Origin: Zeugodacus cucurbitae
Lineage: Eukaryota; Arthropoda; Insecta; Diptera; Tephritidae
Assembly (NCBI RefSeq): GCF_028554725.1
Contig: NC_071670.1
Coordinates: 50,519,501 to 50,583,500 of the forward strand
Direction: 5' to 3'
DNA: 64,000 nt
The notes under the pieces were generated by a model, which worked only from the letters and a program-made list of their open reading frames with translations, searched no databases and was not told the DNA's origin. This document shows positions 10,631-23,454 of the stretch, one piece after another (the stretch's first letter is position 1; every line of letters starts with the position of its first letter). The position numbers were made by a program, and so were the translations under genes.

Positions 10631-11756
10631 TACATATTCATTTTCATTCATCCATATACATATTCAACGACCGGTTCATGCACTTTTCAGCAATGAAAGG
10701 CTGATACATAGGTGCTCAAACTTGATCTGCCACCCAATAAAACCAACTCAACGTTCTCTAAATTGTCACACAGTCTTTACATCTATTAACCCCAAATTGA
10801 GAATAATGAAGATAGTATTTAATAATAAGAAAGCCACATATTCGAAAACATTCTTGAATATAACACAGCACTTCTCAAATAAGATATCTTTAGGTAGCAA
10901 TTTATGGAAGCTACTTCATTTTAAAATCACTTCTTGTTCGAGATAAATACTAAGTAGAAAATACCAGCAACTCTATTTCCAATTAGTTCCCAGAATTAGC
11001 TTCCTAACAACTTGCTGTAGACAAAAAATAAACTTCATATTTCCAGCAATTTAGTCCCCTGCTATTTTGCTGACCATGACATCTCTCCGCACACACACGT
11101 AAACACAGAGACACATATAAGTGTATTTGTGTTCGCATTAAAGGATTGAATTAATTTATTTGCTTGTTTGCCTGATGCAATATATTGAAACAAGAAACGA
11201 GTGGCTTATTGCCAATGCATTCCAATGACGTTACAACCATTGTAGCGAGACACATGTATGTCACATATAAAAACAACAAATAATGCACACTAATATGGCA
11301 GATTTCATGGAAGTGTGGTTGGACGTTGGTTGATGAACGTTCCTCAGCTTTCCTACTCGATATTTATGCTTCAATTTCCTTTCAACTGAGCATACCAGTC
11401 CATAGTAGACACATTTTTATTTTATTTAATAAAAATTCTATTTATGTATGTGTTCATATTTCTTTACTCTCTGAATTGTGGTTTGTAATTATTTATTTGG
11501 TCATGTTATTTAATTGATTGGTCAGCAATTTAAAAAGTGCTTGCTACTATTTTGCCATCTAATTGACCAATGGACTCATTTGTGGTCAGAAATATTTACT
11601 TAATGAAGAAAATACTTTTCATTGTTCAACCAATATTGATAATTGACTCATGCCTTTTTAATGAAGACATTTGAAAAACAGAGGTAACGGCACCAACAAA
11701 AAATACAAACAGTAAAGGAAGAACAGAAAAATGCAACGAAGGAATGGATAAAGAAC
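10631..11756. other. Intergenic DNA, nothing recognised
   Basis: A 128-residue frame at 10560-10946 starts inside the mariner relic and has neither domain nor codon bias, so I read it as chance. The rest holds a few CA-type short repeats (about 11084-11100). Confidence 0.5.
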
Positions 11757-12029
11757 GCCTTTTCACACAGTCAAATTAATTGATCAATTAAATTTTAATT
11801 GAGATACCAGATTTTGCCCTTCACATTGCCGGTTACTCGATAACCGATCAGCTGTTATACATTTTTGTTTTTACTTTTCATAGCGTGAACAACAAATACG
11901 GTCTTTGTCGTAGGATTGCATTTCAAGTCGATTAAAATTCAATTAAATAATTTGGTAATTTGATCTTAATCAGCATTTTAATCGAGCAGAAGCTGGTTAA
12001 TTGATCAATAAGCTCCTGTGTGAAAAGGC
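11757..12029. mobile_element. TA-flanked MITE, AGCCTTTTCACACAG family (copy 2)
   Basis: The ends are GCCTTTTCACACAGTC and CTCCTGTGTGAAAAGGC, a near-perfect inverted pair, with TTGATCAATT blocks just inside each end. A TA follows the right end. The 273-bp length matches the other two family members (242 and 257 bp). Confidence 0.82.
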
Positions 12030-12339
12030 TATAACATAGGAGAGTGAGGTCATTACTGATATCATTCATTTAAGCTTCGAACCATTTTATGGAGATATCT
12101 CGTATTCGTATGCCAGTAATTCGTATATCAAGATTACGGACGCACACGAATCCGAAATTCAACTATCCTGATCATTTTCAAATATTCATTCCAGTATTTG
12201 GTTATATTAGTTTACTGTGTGTCAGACCCGTATAGCATGGTCAAAGTGGAATGTTCGAAAAAAATAGATGCTTTGTTGGACCAATTAATCTCCCAAAAAA
12301 AAGTAACAAAAAAAACAGAAAAAAGTCGATTTTGCCATA

Positions 12340-12400
12340 TAGTGTTATAGTATATAGTATAGTATAGTGTATAGTTATAGTATATAGTATAGTATAGTGA
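12340..12400. repeat. Tandem TATAG-rich short repeat
   Basis: Two and a bit copies of a ~27-bp unit built from TATAGTATA motifs lie head to tail. Confidence 0.7.
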
Positions 12401-15201
12401 TTGAAGTCCATTGGATGATCAAGAGATCAGGTTGAGTCTAAATCCCGAAATCAATGAGCATGAAATTGCATAAGGTGTGATTATTTAGAACCATTTTTTT
12501 ATTCTGTAGAATCTTTGAGAATGATACGATCGTATATATAGTATATATGGTTGTAAACTTAGTAAAAAGCTTAAATATTTCAGAATAAAGCGAGAGTACC
12601 ACTTTTTCTCTTAGTTTAACTCGTAAAATCATTCGGCCTTTCAATGATGATGAAATATGATTATTGTCTCGGTTTCTAATGTGATCAACAGATACTTGAG
12701 TTAATATTAAATAATTTATTAATATTCTAACCGTATAAATCACAGAGCTCTTTCGTCCTTAAATTTAATGAATCTTCTGCAGATTGGTTGAAATATTTTA
12801 TTTAATAGAAATCGAGCAGAATTTGTACCAAAGGTCAAGTATTGAGTTTGACTATATTATATTCTCATTCTTGTACATATAATATCAGATCTATTATTGG
12901 TTTAAAGAGAAGATTGTGTGAATTCCAAGGCTGTGTGCTTCTGCTGTGTGTAAGGCTGTCTTTAAGATTACTAATGAATAAATATTATTTTATTATAAAA
13001 AAATAAAAATTCCCATCATTTTTTGAACATATGATCTATTAAAATGATCTATTAAATACACAATCCGCAGTTGCACCTCTTGTTCTTGATACCAATATTA
13101 AATAAGAAAAGGTCTCGGGATTTATCAGAATCCCATCATCACCTCTTCTGTTAATAATAGTGCTGAAGAATCTTGAACATATGTAGTATGAATTCTAAGC
13201 CACAATTAAACAAATTAATATAAACGCTTGAAATTCCAATTAAAGAAATTTTAAATCCACATTAAAGGCATTACACACTCAATTGAGAGCTTTAAATTTT
13301 CATACAGATATTCATAATTTAGTTTTATGGGCGTAAAAATTAATTGCGCTTACTTAGTTGACTTACTATAGTCATCAAACCGCAGGATGCTTCATGAAAA
13401 AGTGTTGTTTTTTGTTTGTTTTATGTTAAATAATCGAAAAAAGCGCATTGCAAACGAAAAAAAATAGGGTGAACAACCGCAAAATGACAGCGAAAAAGTC
13501 CGCAACAGTCAGAGATGATGTGCATTACAGATGGCAGTGATTTTAAGTCGGCGCAAAGCCAAACACTAACAATGGGAATAAAAACAATTATGTAAGTGAG
13601 TAAAAAAGAGAGATTCATTTATGTTCAACATGAATTTACAAAAGTTAAGTCATTTAACACCATGTAATGCGAAGTGGTGTAAAAAATACTGAACGGATAA
13701 ATAATATAAGTTTGCTATATTCATAAAAAATGCTTGAAATCGCTGCTAAAGAGGTGTGAAATGCCAACTATTTTTAGCAACTCTAAAAAATACATATACA
13801 CATAGCAAATTGAAATTTAACATGTAAGGAAGAGACAATCGAGTGCAACGGAACTTAAGATATGTTTGCAAATCTGTATAAATCAATTCCAGGTTTCTGG
13901 AAATTTCATTATTTTAGGCAAAATAAATTTAAATACATTTTGTATATGAAGACTTGAGGAAGGTTTGGACCAACTTTTATTTATTTTTATATGCTTTAAA
14001 AAATATTTCCCCCAAATTCCATGAAGACATCTTACATATTGATATAAAGTTAACAGGTGGGACGAAGACATCATATTTTGTACCTAGGAGATAGGCAGAT
14101 ACTAAGATAGATACTAAGTAAACTTAATTTCTTTGGAATATCACATATATAGATATCGGAAAATGGGGTATATGGGATCTTGAAAATTAATGAACAGATT
14201 TGATCATTTTCAAATTATTCATATTCCAAATAAAACCCCCGAAATATAGGCGCGATTGTGGATCAATTGCGTCCTGTATCATTACGATGTCTTACGAAAG
14301 TCTTACCAACAATCGTTTGTGAATCAAACAATTATACTCAGTTCCAATTGGCGTAGGGGTATAACAAATGTTGAAATTCAATATATACAACAGTTTTGAT
14401 AAATGGACTTTAAAAAAGTAAAATAACTCAATTATTTTGTTTAAAGAAAAAACTAAAAGTAACAAGAAATTGTACGATAAACTTAATTCTTGGTTCGTTT
14501 TTACAGCTGTGGAGTCAATTAACACTATATACTATATACTATTTCACTACTTTGTCTTGACACAAAAAATCACATGATATTTAAGGGTTTACAAAGCGAT
14601 GCGATAATTTGATTGAAATGCATTCCTTTGAAGAATACAGCTTTGAAAGTCTGACATTTCAAATGATTGTGGGTCTACCTAAAATTTATAAAAAAAAATT
14701 TGGAAAGCTTCGTATAACAATAAATATTAAGTAGAGTTAATAAAACAAACAAGCTGGACCTATAGATGATGTGGTTTTAATAGAGGTATTGAGAGTAAAC
14801 GAGAAACGTTTCTTAAAGACAATAGAAAATAACATTCAGAACCTATACAGAGCAACATGCTTGACTAAAAAAATGTATGGCACCAAAGGCTGAGGGACTG
14901 AGGAAATATCCATCAACTGATTTAAAGGTACTACAATAGTAAAGTTACTCTGGTGGATCGAATTCCACAAGTTTGACTATTTTATGAGTTCATAATCTGA
15001 TGAGCTACCAGGCTCTTCGGGGTTATCCGAGAATTTACATACTCAAGCCATAAAAATAATATTTACTTTATCTAAACAAATATATTTTAGAAACTGAGAA
15101 CCAAAAATAACGTAATTGTTTCTCTAGATATTTATCATTGAGACACGGATATAAATTTTCAGCATTTTTTTACTGTTTTACTATCAAAAGGGTAAAAATG
15201 T
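12401..15201. other. AT-rich intergenic DNA
   Basis: No supported ORF. A single block near 13007-13031 (AATTCCCATCATTTTTTGAAC) resembles one terminus of the 9.3-kb mariner MITE, but I find no partner end. The other frames here are short and AT-driven. Confidence 0.5.
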
Positions 15202-15372
15202 AGTTCAAGCAAGATGTGTTGCTCGAACGCCGATGCCAAAATGGGCTTGCAAAATTTCGTCAATTCGAGAACAATTTCTTGAGGATGTACCGCGTCCTGG
15301 AAGGCCTTTTGAAGCCGATATGGATAAAATAAATAAAGTCGTCCAAATTGCAGAAAATGGCAAAAAATATTG
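15202..15372 (+). pseudogene. Mariner transposase N-terminal fragment (mauritiana-like), frameshifted
   Basis: One frame reads CQNGLAKFRQFENNFL. After a shift, the next reads DVPRPGRPFEADMDKINKVV. Together they resemble the mariner HTH region, where the family has CQ.WF.KFR...F.L.D.PRSGRP.E.D.D.I. No catalytic domain follows. It is a short dead relic of a mariner lineage distinct from the copies at 0.3, 9.7 and 48.4 kb. Confidence 0.6.
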
Positions 15373-15776
15373 GATTAAAATGAAGAGCACATAATTTGAT
15401 AAAATGTTATTCAAAAAAAAATTGTATTTATATTTAAAAAAATATCTGAGTATAGTATAGTTGGAAAAATTATTATTAGATCATTATATCTAACTCACTC
15501 ATTCTAAAAATATATAATAAAATTATTAATTTCTATGCTAACAATAAATTATGAATATTATTTGGGAAAAGCATCCGATCAGGCAGATTCTGCAATCCGA
15601 GTGAAAGTGAAAATTAAAAAAAAAAATGTGGAATTTTAAAAGTAAAATCGAAATTCAGTACACCGAATATACCAATTATCGGATTGAAAGTGAATTTGCT
15701 TGAATTTCACTCGGAAGTGAATTACAGAAGCTGCCTGGATATCAGATTTCGATTACTAAAATTTCCTAATTTCCTA
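15373..15776. other. AT-rich spacer between two transposon relics
   Basis: I see no feature here beyond A-runs. Confidence 0.4.
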
Positions 15777-16000
15777 AAGTCTATGCGGACAATTCCGGTA
15801 CGATTCAAGCCTTGGAGCAAAACATCAAGCGTGCCAATCACCAGTTACCAGTCGAAATGCTCGAACAAGTCTTCGAAAATTGGACTCAACGGACGGACCA
15901 TCGGCGAACATTTGAAAGAGATAATCTTTAAAAAATAAATGCCAAAGAATTTTCTTTCCATATTCCACATTGAATTTGAATTTTCTGTGTTTTTTGCTTT
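15777..16000 (+). pseudogene. Tc1/mariner-superfamily transposase C-terminus with 3' UTR
   Basis: An open stretch encodes VYADNSGTIQALEQNIKRA, then LPVEMLEQVFENWTQR and a stop after ERDNL. This is the last ~50 residues of an insect Tc1/mariner-type transposase. The following AATGCCAAAG...TTTGAATTTTCTGTG stretch is shared with the element at 21795-22765 and is the transposon's 3' UTR. The catalytic domain is absent. The relic ends at a TTTAA where a TTAA-flanked element appears to have inserted. Confidence 0.75.
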
Positions 16001-16002
16001 AA

Positions 16003-17809
16003 GGGTTTTGTCAGGTAAAGAGGGCCTATTTTCAATATTTTTATACTCTCGCAACATGTTGCACAGAGTATCAAAGTTTTGTTCACATAACGGTTGTTTG
16101 TGTCACAAAAAAATAAAAAAGTTAGATATGGGGGTTATATATATATACATGATCAGAATGACGAGTGGATTTGAAATCCGGATGTCTGTCCGTCCGTCTG
16201 TCCGTGCAAGCGATAACTTGAGTATAAATTAATATATCTTAATGAAACTTGGAACACATATTCCTTGGCACCCTGAGGAGGTTGCTTTCAAAATCGGTCC
16301 ACTGTCACGCCCACAAAATGGCGGAAACCGAAAACCTATACAGTGTCATAACTAAGCCATAAATAAAGTTATTAAAATAAAATTTGGAACACAGGATTGC
16401 ATTAGGGAGGGGCACATTTGGATGTAATTTTTTTGGGAAAGTGGGCGTGACCCCGCCCCCAAATCGGTTATTTATATATATCTCGCAAACCAATTAAGCT
16501 ACATAAACCAAACTTTCTGCAGCCGGTTTTCTTACGTACCCCACCACATACCATGAAATTAGTTGAAATTGGATAATAACCACGCCCACTTCCCATACAA
16601 AAGTTAGGTTGAAAATTACTAGAAGTGAGTTAACTCACTAACGAAAAACGCCAGAAACACTAAATTTCACATAAGAAATGGCAGATGGAAGCTGCACTCA
16701 GAGTTTTTTACAAAATGAAAAATGGGCGTGGCGTCGCCCACTTATGGGTCAAAAACCATATTTCAAGAACTACTCGACCGATTTCAATGAAGCTTGGTTT
16801 GTAATAGTTTCTTTAAATCCCAATGATATGTTGTGAAAATAGGCCAAATCGCTTTACGTAGGCGTGGTCCTATATAAAAGAACTTTGAAGACGATCTGAA
16901 TCGTTTACTTTATATAAAGTAAGCACTAGAGAAGATATCGGTGCAGAAGTTTGCACAAATACTACGTTTATAGTGTGGCAGCCCCATTCTAAAAATCGCC
17001 GAAATCGGACCATAGGTTTTCAAGGCCCCATATATCGAACATGAGGACCTCGGTGCTTTTAACCTAATATTTTGGTTTCCAACTTTCAATAGACTTTATA
17101 CAATATATATGACGAATATGTGGGTCAAATTGTGTATTATATAATATTAATAAAGTTAAATAAACTGCGAGAATATAAAATGTTCGGTTACACCCGAACT
17201 TAGCCCTTTCTTACGTGTTTTCTATGTAATAATAATTTAATTAATTCAAACTTTTGTCTGACTGTTGTAGATACTTATTTAAAAAATAATTTCTGAAATT
17301 AAAATATTAAAACTTCTCCATTGTGACGTCATTGACATTGACATCATCGGTGACCCCTCGGAAAAAAGGTGAGTTCGATTTGTCAGCATAACTCCTGACA
17401 GATTCACCCAAAATGAAAAAAAAAACAAAAAATAGTGTTTTAAGTAAGACCATAAACTCGTGCTTGAACGAAGGAAAGACAAAAAAGTAAATTGCGATCA
17501 AATTTGATTGACATTTTGTTTTTTTTTTAAATAGTTGTAATTGAAAGAAAAAAGTGCCGAATTTCATCAAGATCGGTTGAGTAGTTTTCGAGAACATTTG
17601 ACAACCCCCTTTGAAAACACGGTTCCGAGAAAAACGCGTTTAAAGTTTTGAGTAACAATAATGCCTGACTTGGAGCGCACACCTTCCAAAGGCTGTATCT
17701 CCGAAACTATTATTCGGATCGACTTGAGGACAATATTCTTGAGATGTTGTAGAAATATTAATAAGCCAAAAAAAATAATTTTTTTAACCCACGAAACCCA
17801 TGTAACCCC
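16003..17809 (+). mobile_element. Candidate TTAA-flanked element carrying DINE-1-like copy B
   Basis: Left of the DINE-1 copy, TTAAGGGTTTTGTCAGG (from 15999) and a GAGGGCCTATTTTCAATATT stretch resemble the left arm of the element at 29477. To the right of the DINE-1, 17221-17809 ends with GAAACCCATGTAACCCCTAA, matching that element's right end. The left terminus is decayed, so the pairing is tentative. The 17.2-17.8 kb part contains no plausible ORF. Confidence 0.45.
16042..17220 (+). mobile_element. DINE-1/INE-1-like element, copy B
   Basis: Begins TATACTCTCGCAACATGTTGC, has GTCTGTCCGTCCGTCTGTCC at about 16184-16203, and ends with the stem-loop GTTCGGTTACACCCGAAC and TTAGCCCTTTCTTACGTG. It is essentially full length and in the same orientation as copies D and E. 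Confidence 0.85.
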
Positions 17810-19929
17810 TAAAAAAAGTAGGAAACCTCGAAATGGATCACACTTTATATGTTGGAAAGATCAAATGTGGTAGTACTTGGTTCTACTTTATACTATCTGG
17901 TAATCGAAGTAACAACTGCACATTAGAGTGTTGCAAACAGTACTTAATGGGTTACAGAACTAATCAAGAAGAACATGAAAAATATTTGACACTACTCCTC
18001 CAATACTTGGTAAGCTAAAAAAAATTATTTGGATCCATTCTTATAATCACTTTAATAATATTTTTTTATATTTCCGAAAAATCAAAATATTATTTTGCAC
18101 GAAGCAAAATTTTCTTTAGCTTCTGGCAAAATATGTTTCTCTCCAAATATGTGTGTGATAATACACAGAGAATTTTCTTCGCTACCGCTGCAATTCAGCA
18201 ATTAATTTGTAATTTGCTGTTAAATTAATATTCGGCAAATTGTGATGTTAATTAAGTTCAAACTAAACGCAGTTAAGCCACACACATACACATATATGTA
18301 TGTATCTACAAACAGGTACTGCATATCCGCAGGTCAAAGTACAAATTAGCAAACTGCTTAGTTTAGTTGGCTCGTCGGTTGGTTGGTTGGCAATTTAGGC
18401 AAATTGAAAATGGTAAAATTTTATGTCGCACTGCGGCGTAAAATCGCAAAATTTTCAATTTCCTCAAACTGCAAGCGTTATAAACTACTTATTACACAGT
18501 TAATATTAAATAGGAAATATTACAACAACAGAAACGAAATTAACAAAATATTACGTTACATATGTAAGCTGCTTGCGTCACCTGTACATTTTACAACGTT
18601 TTCTGCTTTACCGTTGTTTTTGTTACCATAATATTTTCAACGTTATGTTTATATTGTTGATGTTTTTTTGTGCCTCACATTAGCTGCCATACTTAATCAG
18701 CGCCGCTGTAAGCTTTCACAAAATTTTACAATTTCACGCTCGCCTGCCAAAGCTTAAGGGGCCCCTAAAAGCCCAACCGGACGTCACACATCGAAGCTGG
18801 CGCAGCAAGTAAGGCAAAGGGCCATGTTGCATGTCGCAAACGCAATTTTCATAACCCCTTTAATTAAAAAGCCCATAACTATGCCTTAAATTATTGATCA
18901 ACTATTAATTAACTAGAAAAGCAATTTTCGGTGCCTTCGATAGGCCGCTATGACAGCAGTAGCAATGCCGACAGCAGCTGTACTTAAATATCTTTTACCG
19001 CTTGCCTGATTCTGATTTTTGCTTTGCTGCCCAACATATTAATATCCGCATACACACCTGTGAAGGTCCTAGGACAGACACGCATACATAAACACCTGGC
19101 CGCCATTTTATATGTACAAATATATGTATTCATCTCTTCATTTCCCGTTATTACCATTTGCGCTGCCTCTCGGTCCATAGTTTTGCGTTCACAACCAAAC
19201 CACTGCCTCACCGCGTGCCAATCCGAAGTGTAAAATGCGACTTAACCTAGGTTAGGCATAAAAATATTAACACTTTAGCTGTTGCTGTTGCTATCGCCAT
19301 CGTTGCTGTTGTTGTTGTTATTAGCATAGTCACTTTACTCATGCCACGTGTCGGTTTTAACTGCTGCAAGCTACATCATTCGCTCATAGTTACGTGTTTG
19401 TCTGTATGTGTCTATGTATTTTCTATGTTATGCCACCTGATAGGCAGTTAGTGTCAGTCGCCTGTTGCCTGTCACATTGCCTCAGTCTATTTTTCTCTGA
19501 GAGTGTTGGTGCTGGCGCTTATACGCTCGGTTGGTTAGTATATTTTAGCCCTATAAGCACACACACCACATACATACATATATGTATATACATTTACTTA
19601 TACTATATAATACTATATGTGTGCTTGTAACTGTATTTATACTGCTTTCGGTCTTCTGTCGCATGCTTGGCTATCATTAACACACACTTCCAGTTGGGAC
19701 CGTCGGTGTGCCAGCAAAGGTTTCGTAACAAGCACCGTTATTTAGTATACCTATAAATATGAATATCGCTGCACAGTGGTGAGGAGTAATAAAGTTGAAA
19801 TTATATATGATATATAAATTACAGCTATTCAAATGCTTATAAAGTCTTTAGAAAGGGTTTGAACTCAAACTAATTATTGAAAGAAGATAATGAAAGATTT
19901 AAAACCTAACAAAAGTTAATTAATGAGTC
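17810..19929. other. Intergenic DNA with older single-copy character
   Basis: From about 18160 the sequence is less TE-like, with Gln/GTT-type trinucleotide runs (near 19270-19320), CATACATATG-type stretches and scattered CA repeats. None of the short frames shows a domain, signal peptide or splice structure I can defend. It may hold regulatory DNA. Confidence 0.4.
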
Positions 19930-20116
19930 AATGGGTCTCATGCATAAAAACGAGTAAAAGCGCTGAGTTGAGGCATGTGAGCAATTGCTCGTAAGTCGAG
20001 TTCGATCAAACAGCAACAGCTTTTCCTCAATTTCGTATGCATAAAAATGAGTTCAAACCAATTGCAATTACTTAAGCAAAGGGAGATCAAACATCTAATG
20101 TTATAGAAGTGCAAAC

Positions 20117-20338
20117 GTGTCGTCAAGTGAAAGTGAAGTAGAAGTAGGATCAAATAATAATAATAAAATAGAAACTTACGACATTTCTAAATTTTTAGTA
20201 GAAAAACTAAAACAAAATAAATATTTGCTAGAAAAAGGTCAATTACCAAGCATTAAAAATAAAATAAACGTACACTAGAAACATGTGTAAAAGAAATTGA
20301 GCAAAAATTGGGCATTCAATTAACGGGAAAAGCATTAA
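20117..20338 (+). pseudogene. Myb/SANT-like DNA-binding protein fragment (Harbinger second ORF)
   Basis: The frame reads VSSSESEVEVGS, then KFLVEKLKQNKYLLEKGQLP, and stops at 20276. After a one-base shift it continues ETCVKEIEQKLGIQLTGKAL. The helix-rich pattern and spacing resemble a SANT/MADF-type DNA-binding domain. It is cut off at 20330-20340 by the DINE-1-like copy C, so the C-terminal part is missing. Function within the transposon is inferred. Confidence 0.5.
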
Positions 20339-21190
20339 GTTCGGGTGTAACCGAACTTTTTATACTCTCTAAATTCCGATTAATCATTTAATTTTATTAC
20401 TATAACATACAATTTGACTCACATATTCGTCATATATATGGTATAAAGTACATTGAAAGTTGGAAACCTTAATATTAGGTACATGGAAGCTAGCTGAAGT
20501 TATGACCCGACGATTCAGATTGACTTCACAGTTCTGGTTATAGGAAGTAGGCGTTGTTATGAACCGATTTGGTCTATTTTCACAACATATTATTGGGATG
20601 GCTGGAATATATTATGAACCGAATTTCATTGAAATTGGTGGATTAGTTTCTGTCGTATGGGTTTGTGGGAGGAGCCAATTTGAACTTTTGTATTCCAATT
20701 TGAGTGCAGCTTTTATGTACCATCTTTATAACGAAATTTCAGGTTTCTGGGCTTTTTCCTTACTTTTCCTTTCCTATTAAAGCATTTTTAGTAGTTTTCA
20801 ACATAACCTTTGCATGGGAGGTGGGCGTGGTTATAATCCGATTAAAAGAAATGGTTTTAGAGAGTTTGGTTGATATAGCTTTTGTATGTAGTTTACGAGA
20901 TATGTACAAAAATTACATCCAAATATGCCCCTTTACAACGCGATCCTTTGTACCTAATTTTACTTTCATAGCTTATTTTATGGCTTAGTTATGGCACTTT
21001 ATGCCTTTTCGGGTTCCGCCATTTGGTGGACGAAATCAATCTTCATATAGTGCCAAAAAACACGTCTACTAATTTCAGGAAGATATGTGACTATTTTTAC
21101 TCAAGTTACATTTTGCGCGGACGGATAGACGGGCAGACGGACGGACAGACAGACAGATATCCGGATTTGAACATTACCATGCAATTTTGA
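20330..21190 (-). mobile_element. DINE-1/INE-1-like element, copy C (5'-truncated)
   Basis: On the minus strand it ends in TTCGGTTACACCCGAACTTA, the family 3' stem-loop, at about 20337-20357. The GTCTGTCTGTCCGTCCG tract is at about 21133-21155. It stops just after the GTTCAAATCCGGAT block, so the 5' TATACTCTCGCAAC end is missing. It lies inside the PIF/Harbinger-like element. Confidence 0.8.
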
Positions 21191-21794
21191 GGTTATACCA
21201 TTTTGGAATCCAGGATCTGCACAAAATATTAAATATAGTCAAATGTTATCAATGTTACTGAGGGCATCACTAAGTGTTTCTTCTGACTTCTCAAAAAAAT
21301 AATAAGCCAACCAACAGATGCTAGTGTCATCAAACCTATGTATTTATCATTTTATTATTAATTATATAATAAAAAAAATTAATAATTAAGAATACAAACG
21401 TATATAATTTTTTATCCTCACTTGTTAAATTTGTTTTACGCTGTTGATAACATTTTATATTTCTTTGTGGCACAAAATATTCAGCCATGATTCCTTTTTA
21501 GTGTACGCGAGTCAACTATAAGGCAGCCTCAACAAAATTTGAGCAAGAGCTCACAAAAGAAAGCAAAACCTTGTTTTTATGCATATGAAAATGAGCACTA
21601 GCTCATCTAACTTCGTTCATACTGAGCACGATGAGATCAAACGGAATCAGCGAGTAAAAGCAAACACATCAAATTTTATTATGCATACGACAAGCACCTT
21701 TTACTCAAAAAATCGAGTCCGAGCTCAAGCTCACGTTTTATGCATGAGGCCCAATGACTTTAATATAGTCACTTCGGCATATTGCTAACTGAGC

Positions 21795-22765
21795 GTACTA
21801 TACACCCAATATCACCCATCTTGAGAACCAGCATTCATTATTGGTTAATATTCGACCGAATAGACCACGTCCAGCACACAGTGAAGAAAATATAGCAGCC
21901 GTATCTAAGAGTGTACACGAAGACCGTTGAGAATCGATCATTCGCAGCAACTCGGACTGACGTATGGAACGGCATTGTTCATTTTACGTCGAGATCTTAA
22001 ATTGAAAGCGTACAAAATACAGCTTGTGCAAGAAATGAAGCCGCTCGACCTTCCCAAACGACATCGCTTCGGTCTATGCGTTCTTGAAAAATAACAAGAC
22101 GATCCGGCGTTTTCGAGCCAAATTCTATTCCAGGATGTGGCTCATTTCTGACTCAATGGGTATGTAAACAAGCTAAATTGCCGCATTTGATACGAAGAGC
22201 ATTTGATTCAAGTGCTGACATTTCATTCAGAAAAATCAACGGTTTGGTGTGGTTTGTGGGCCGATGGAACATAACCGTCAATGACGACCGTTATCGCGCA
22301 ATGATAACCGACTATTTGATGCCTGAAATTGAAGCTCGTAATATCGTAATCTCGGCGACTAGATGGCGCCACTTCCCACACACCACATAGATCAATGGGC
22401 TTATTTGAGAACACTTCGGTGAGTAGATAATTTCACCTTTTGTGAAGGTCGATTGGTCACCAAGATCGTGTGATATCACACCGTTAGACTTTTCCTGTGG
22501 GGATATGTAAAGACTAAAGACTGTGCGGACAATCCCGCTTCGATTTAGATTTAGGAGCAAAACATCACATGTGTTATTCGCCAGTTACCAATCGAACGAA
22601 TTATCGAAAGTTACACTCAATGGATCTTCTGAGACGTAGCCGGGCCAACTTTTGAATGAGATAATTAAAAAAAAAATGCCAAAGGATGTTCCCTCGAATG
22701 ATAATAAACATTTCCCATTAAATTTAAATTTTCTGTGCTTTTTTCTTTAAAAAAGTACCGAAATG
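21795..22765 (+). pseudogene. Tc1/mariner-superfamily transposase pseudogene, nearly full length
   Basis: A series of frame-broken blocks covers most of a Tc1/mariner-type transposase. They run RPNRPRPAHSEENIAAV and SVHEDR (HTH linker), LRRDLKLKAYKIQLVQEMKP, FQDVAHF (first Asp, family F.DEAHF), LNGYVNKLNCR, NDDRYRAMITDYLMPEIEA, LDGATSHT (second Asp) and PRSCDITPLDF (third Asp). Several internal stops and shifts separate them. The 3' UTR (AATGCCAAAGGATGTTCCC onward) follows. It cannot encode a functional product. Confidence 0.85.
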
Positions 22766-23450
22766 GTCGCAATTTAAAAATTACTTACAACGAGAAGAAG
22801 AAACAAATCTTGTTGTTGCAATGATAGAATATATTCTAATTTGAAACAATGTTTCCAAACTACTCCAATGGGCCTAGCGTAAGCTCATCGTAATGTGATT
22901 TCTAATATAATATAAAATCTTCTACCCACTTTAGGACTCTAGCAATATTTGATCGGCTACAAAACATGGTTTTGAAGATAAAAATGGGGACTCTCTGACG
23001 GATTTTCTGCAGACTTAACATTACAGTCCGATAAGAACATACTATATTCATTTAAGAAATTATGCTTTTGTTAATAAATTTGTTATAGAACCAAAGAAAG
23101 GCTGTTTGACTCAAAAATTTCAAATTTTTATCTCAATATCACCATGTGCCCTAACAATCTTTATTAACTTCGAAACACAGCTAATGCTAATGCTGCCATT
23201 TGAAGAATATTGACCTTAACCAACCTTACTTTAAATGAGTAGAGACAAGGGAGGACCAACACTAGGAAAAGTAAATAATCATTGGAAATAAAACATTTGT
23301 ATATAGTATAAGACTATCTTTTTTATGAAAACAACTTCAAGTTAGTGTTTAATAGAAAAATTGTCTCGACTTTGTCATCAATGTAAATGATGAAGTCATC
23401 GGATACAACAAAATTTGGGATACTAATATGTCAAGTAAAACAGAATATGC
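22766..23450. other. AT-rich intergenic spacer
   Basis: Nothing recognised beyond short A/T runs. Confidence 0.4.
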
Positions 23451-23454
23451 TTAA

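Larger units (their letters stand above)
19933..21752. mobile_element. PIF/Harbinger-like DNA transposon remnant, split by a DINE-1 insertion
   Basis: The ends are inverted: GGGTCTCATGCATAAAAAC at the left and GTTTTATGCATGAGGCCC at the right. Both are flanked by the same 3-bp AAT (19930-19932 and 21753-21755). A 3-bp duplication with GGG...CCC termini fits PIF/Harbinger. The left arm encodes a Myb/SANT-like fragment, and such a DNA-binding ORF accompanies the transposase in that superfamily. I did not recognise a DDE domain in the right arm. Internal TATGCATA motifs occur near both ends. Confidence 0.65.

Noticed and set aside
10560..10946. 128-residue plus-strand frame
   Set aside because: It begins inside the mariner terminal region and runs into AT-rich DNA, with neither a domain nor a splice context.
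13007..13031. Block similar to one end of the 9.3-kb mariner MITE
   Set aside because: I could not find a second end or a TA duplication, so it may be a chance AT-rich match or a solo relic. It is mentioned but not called.
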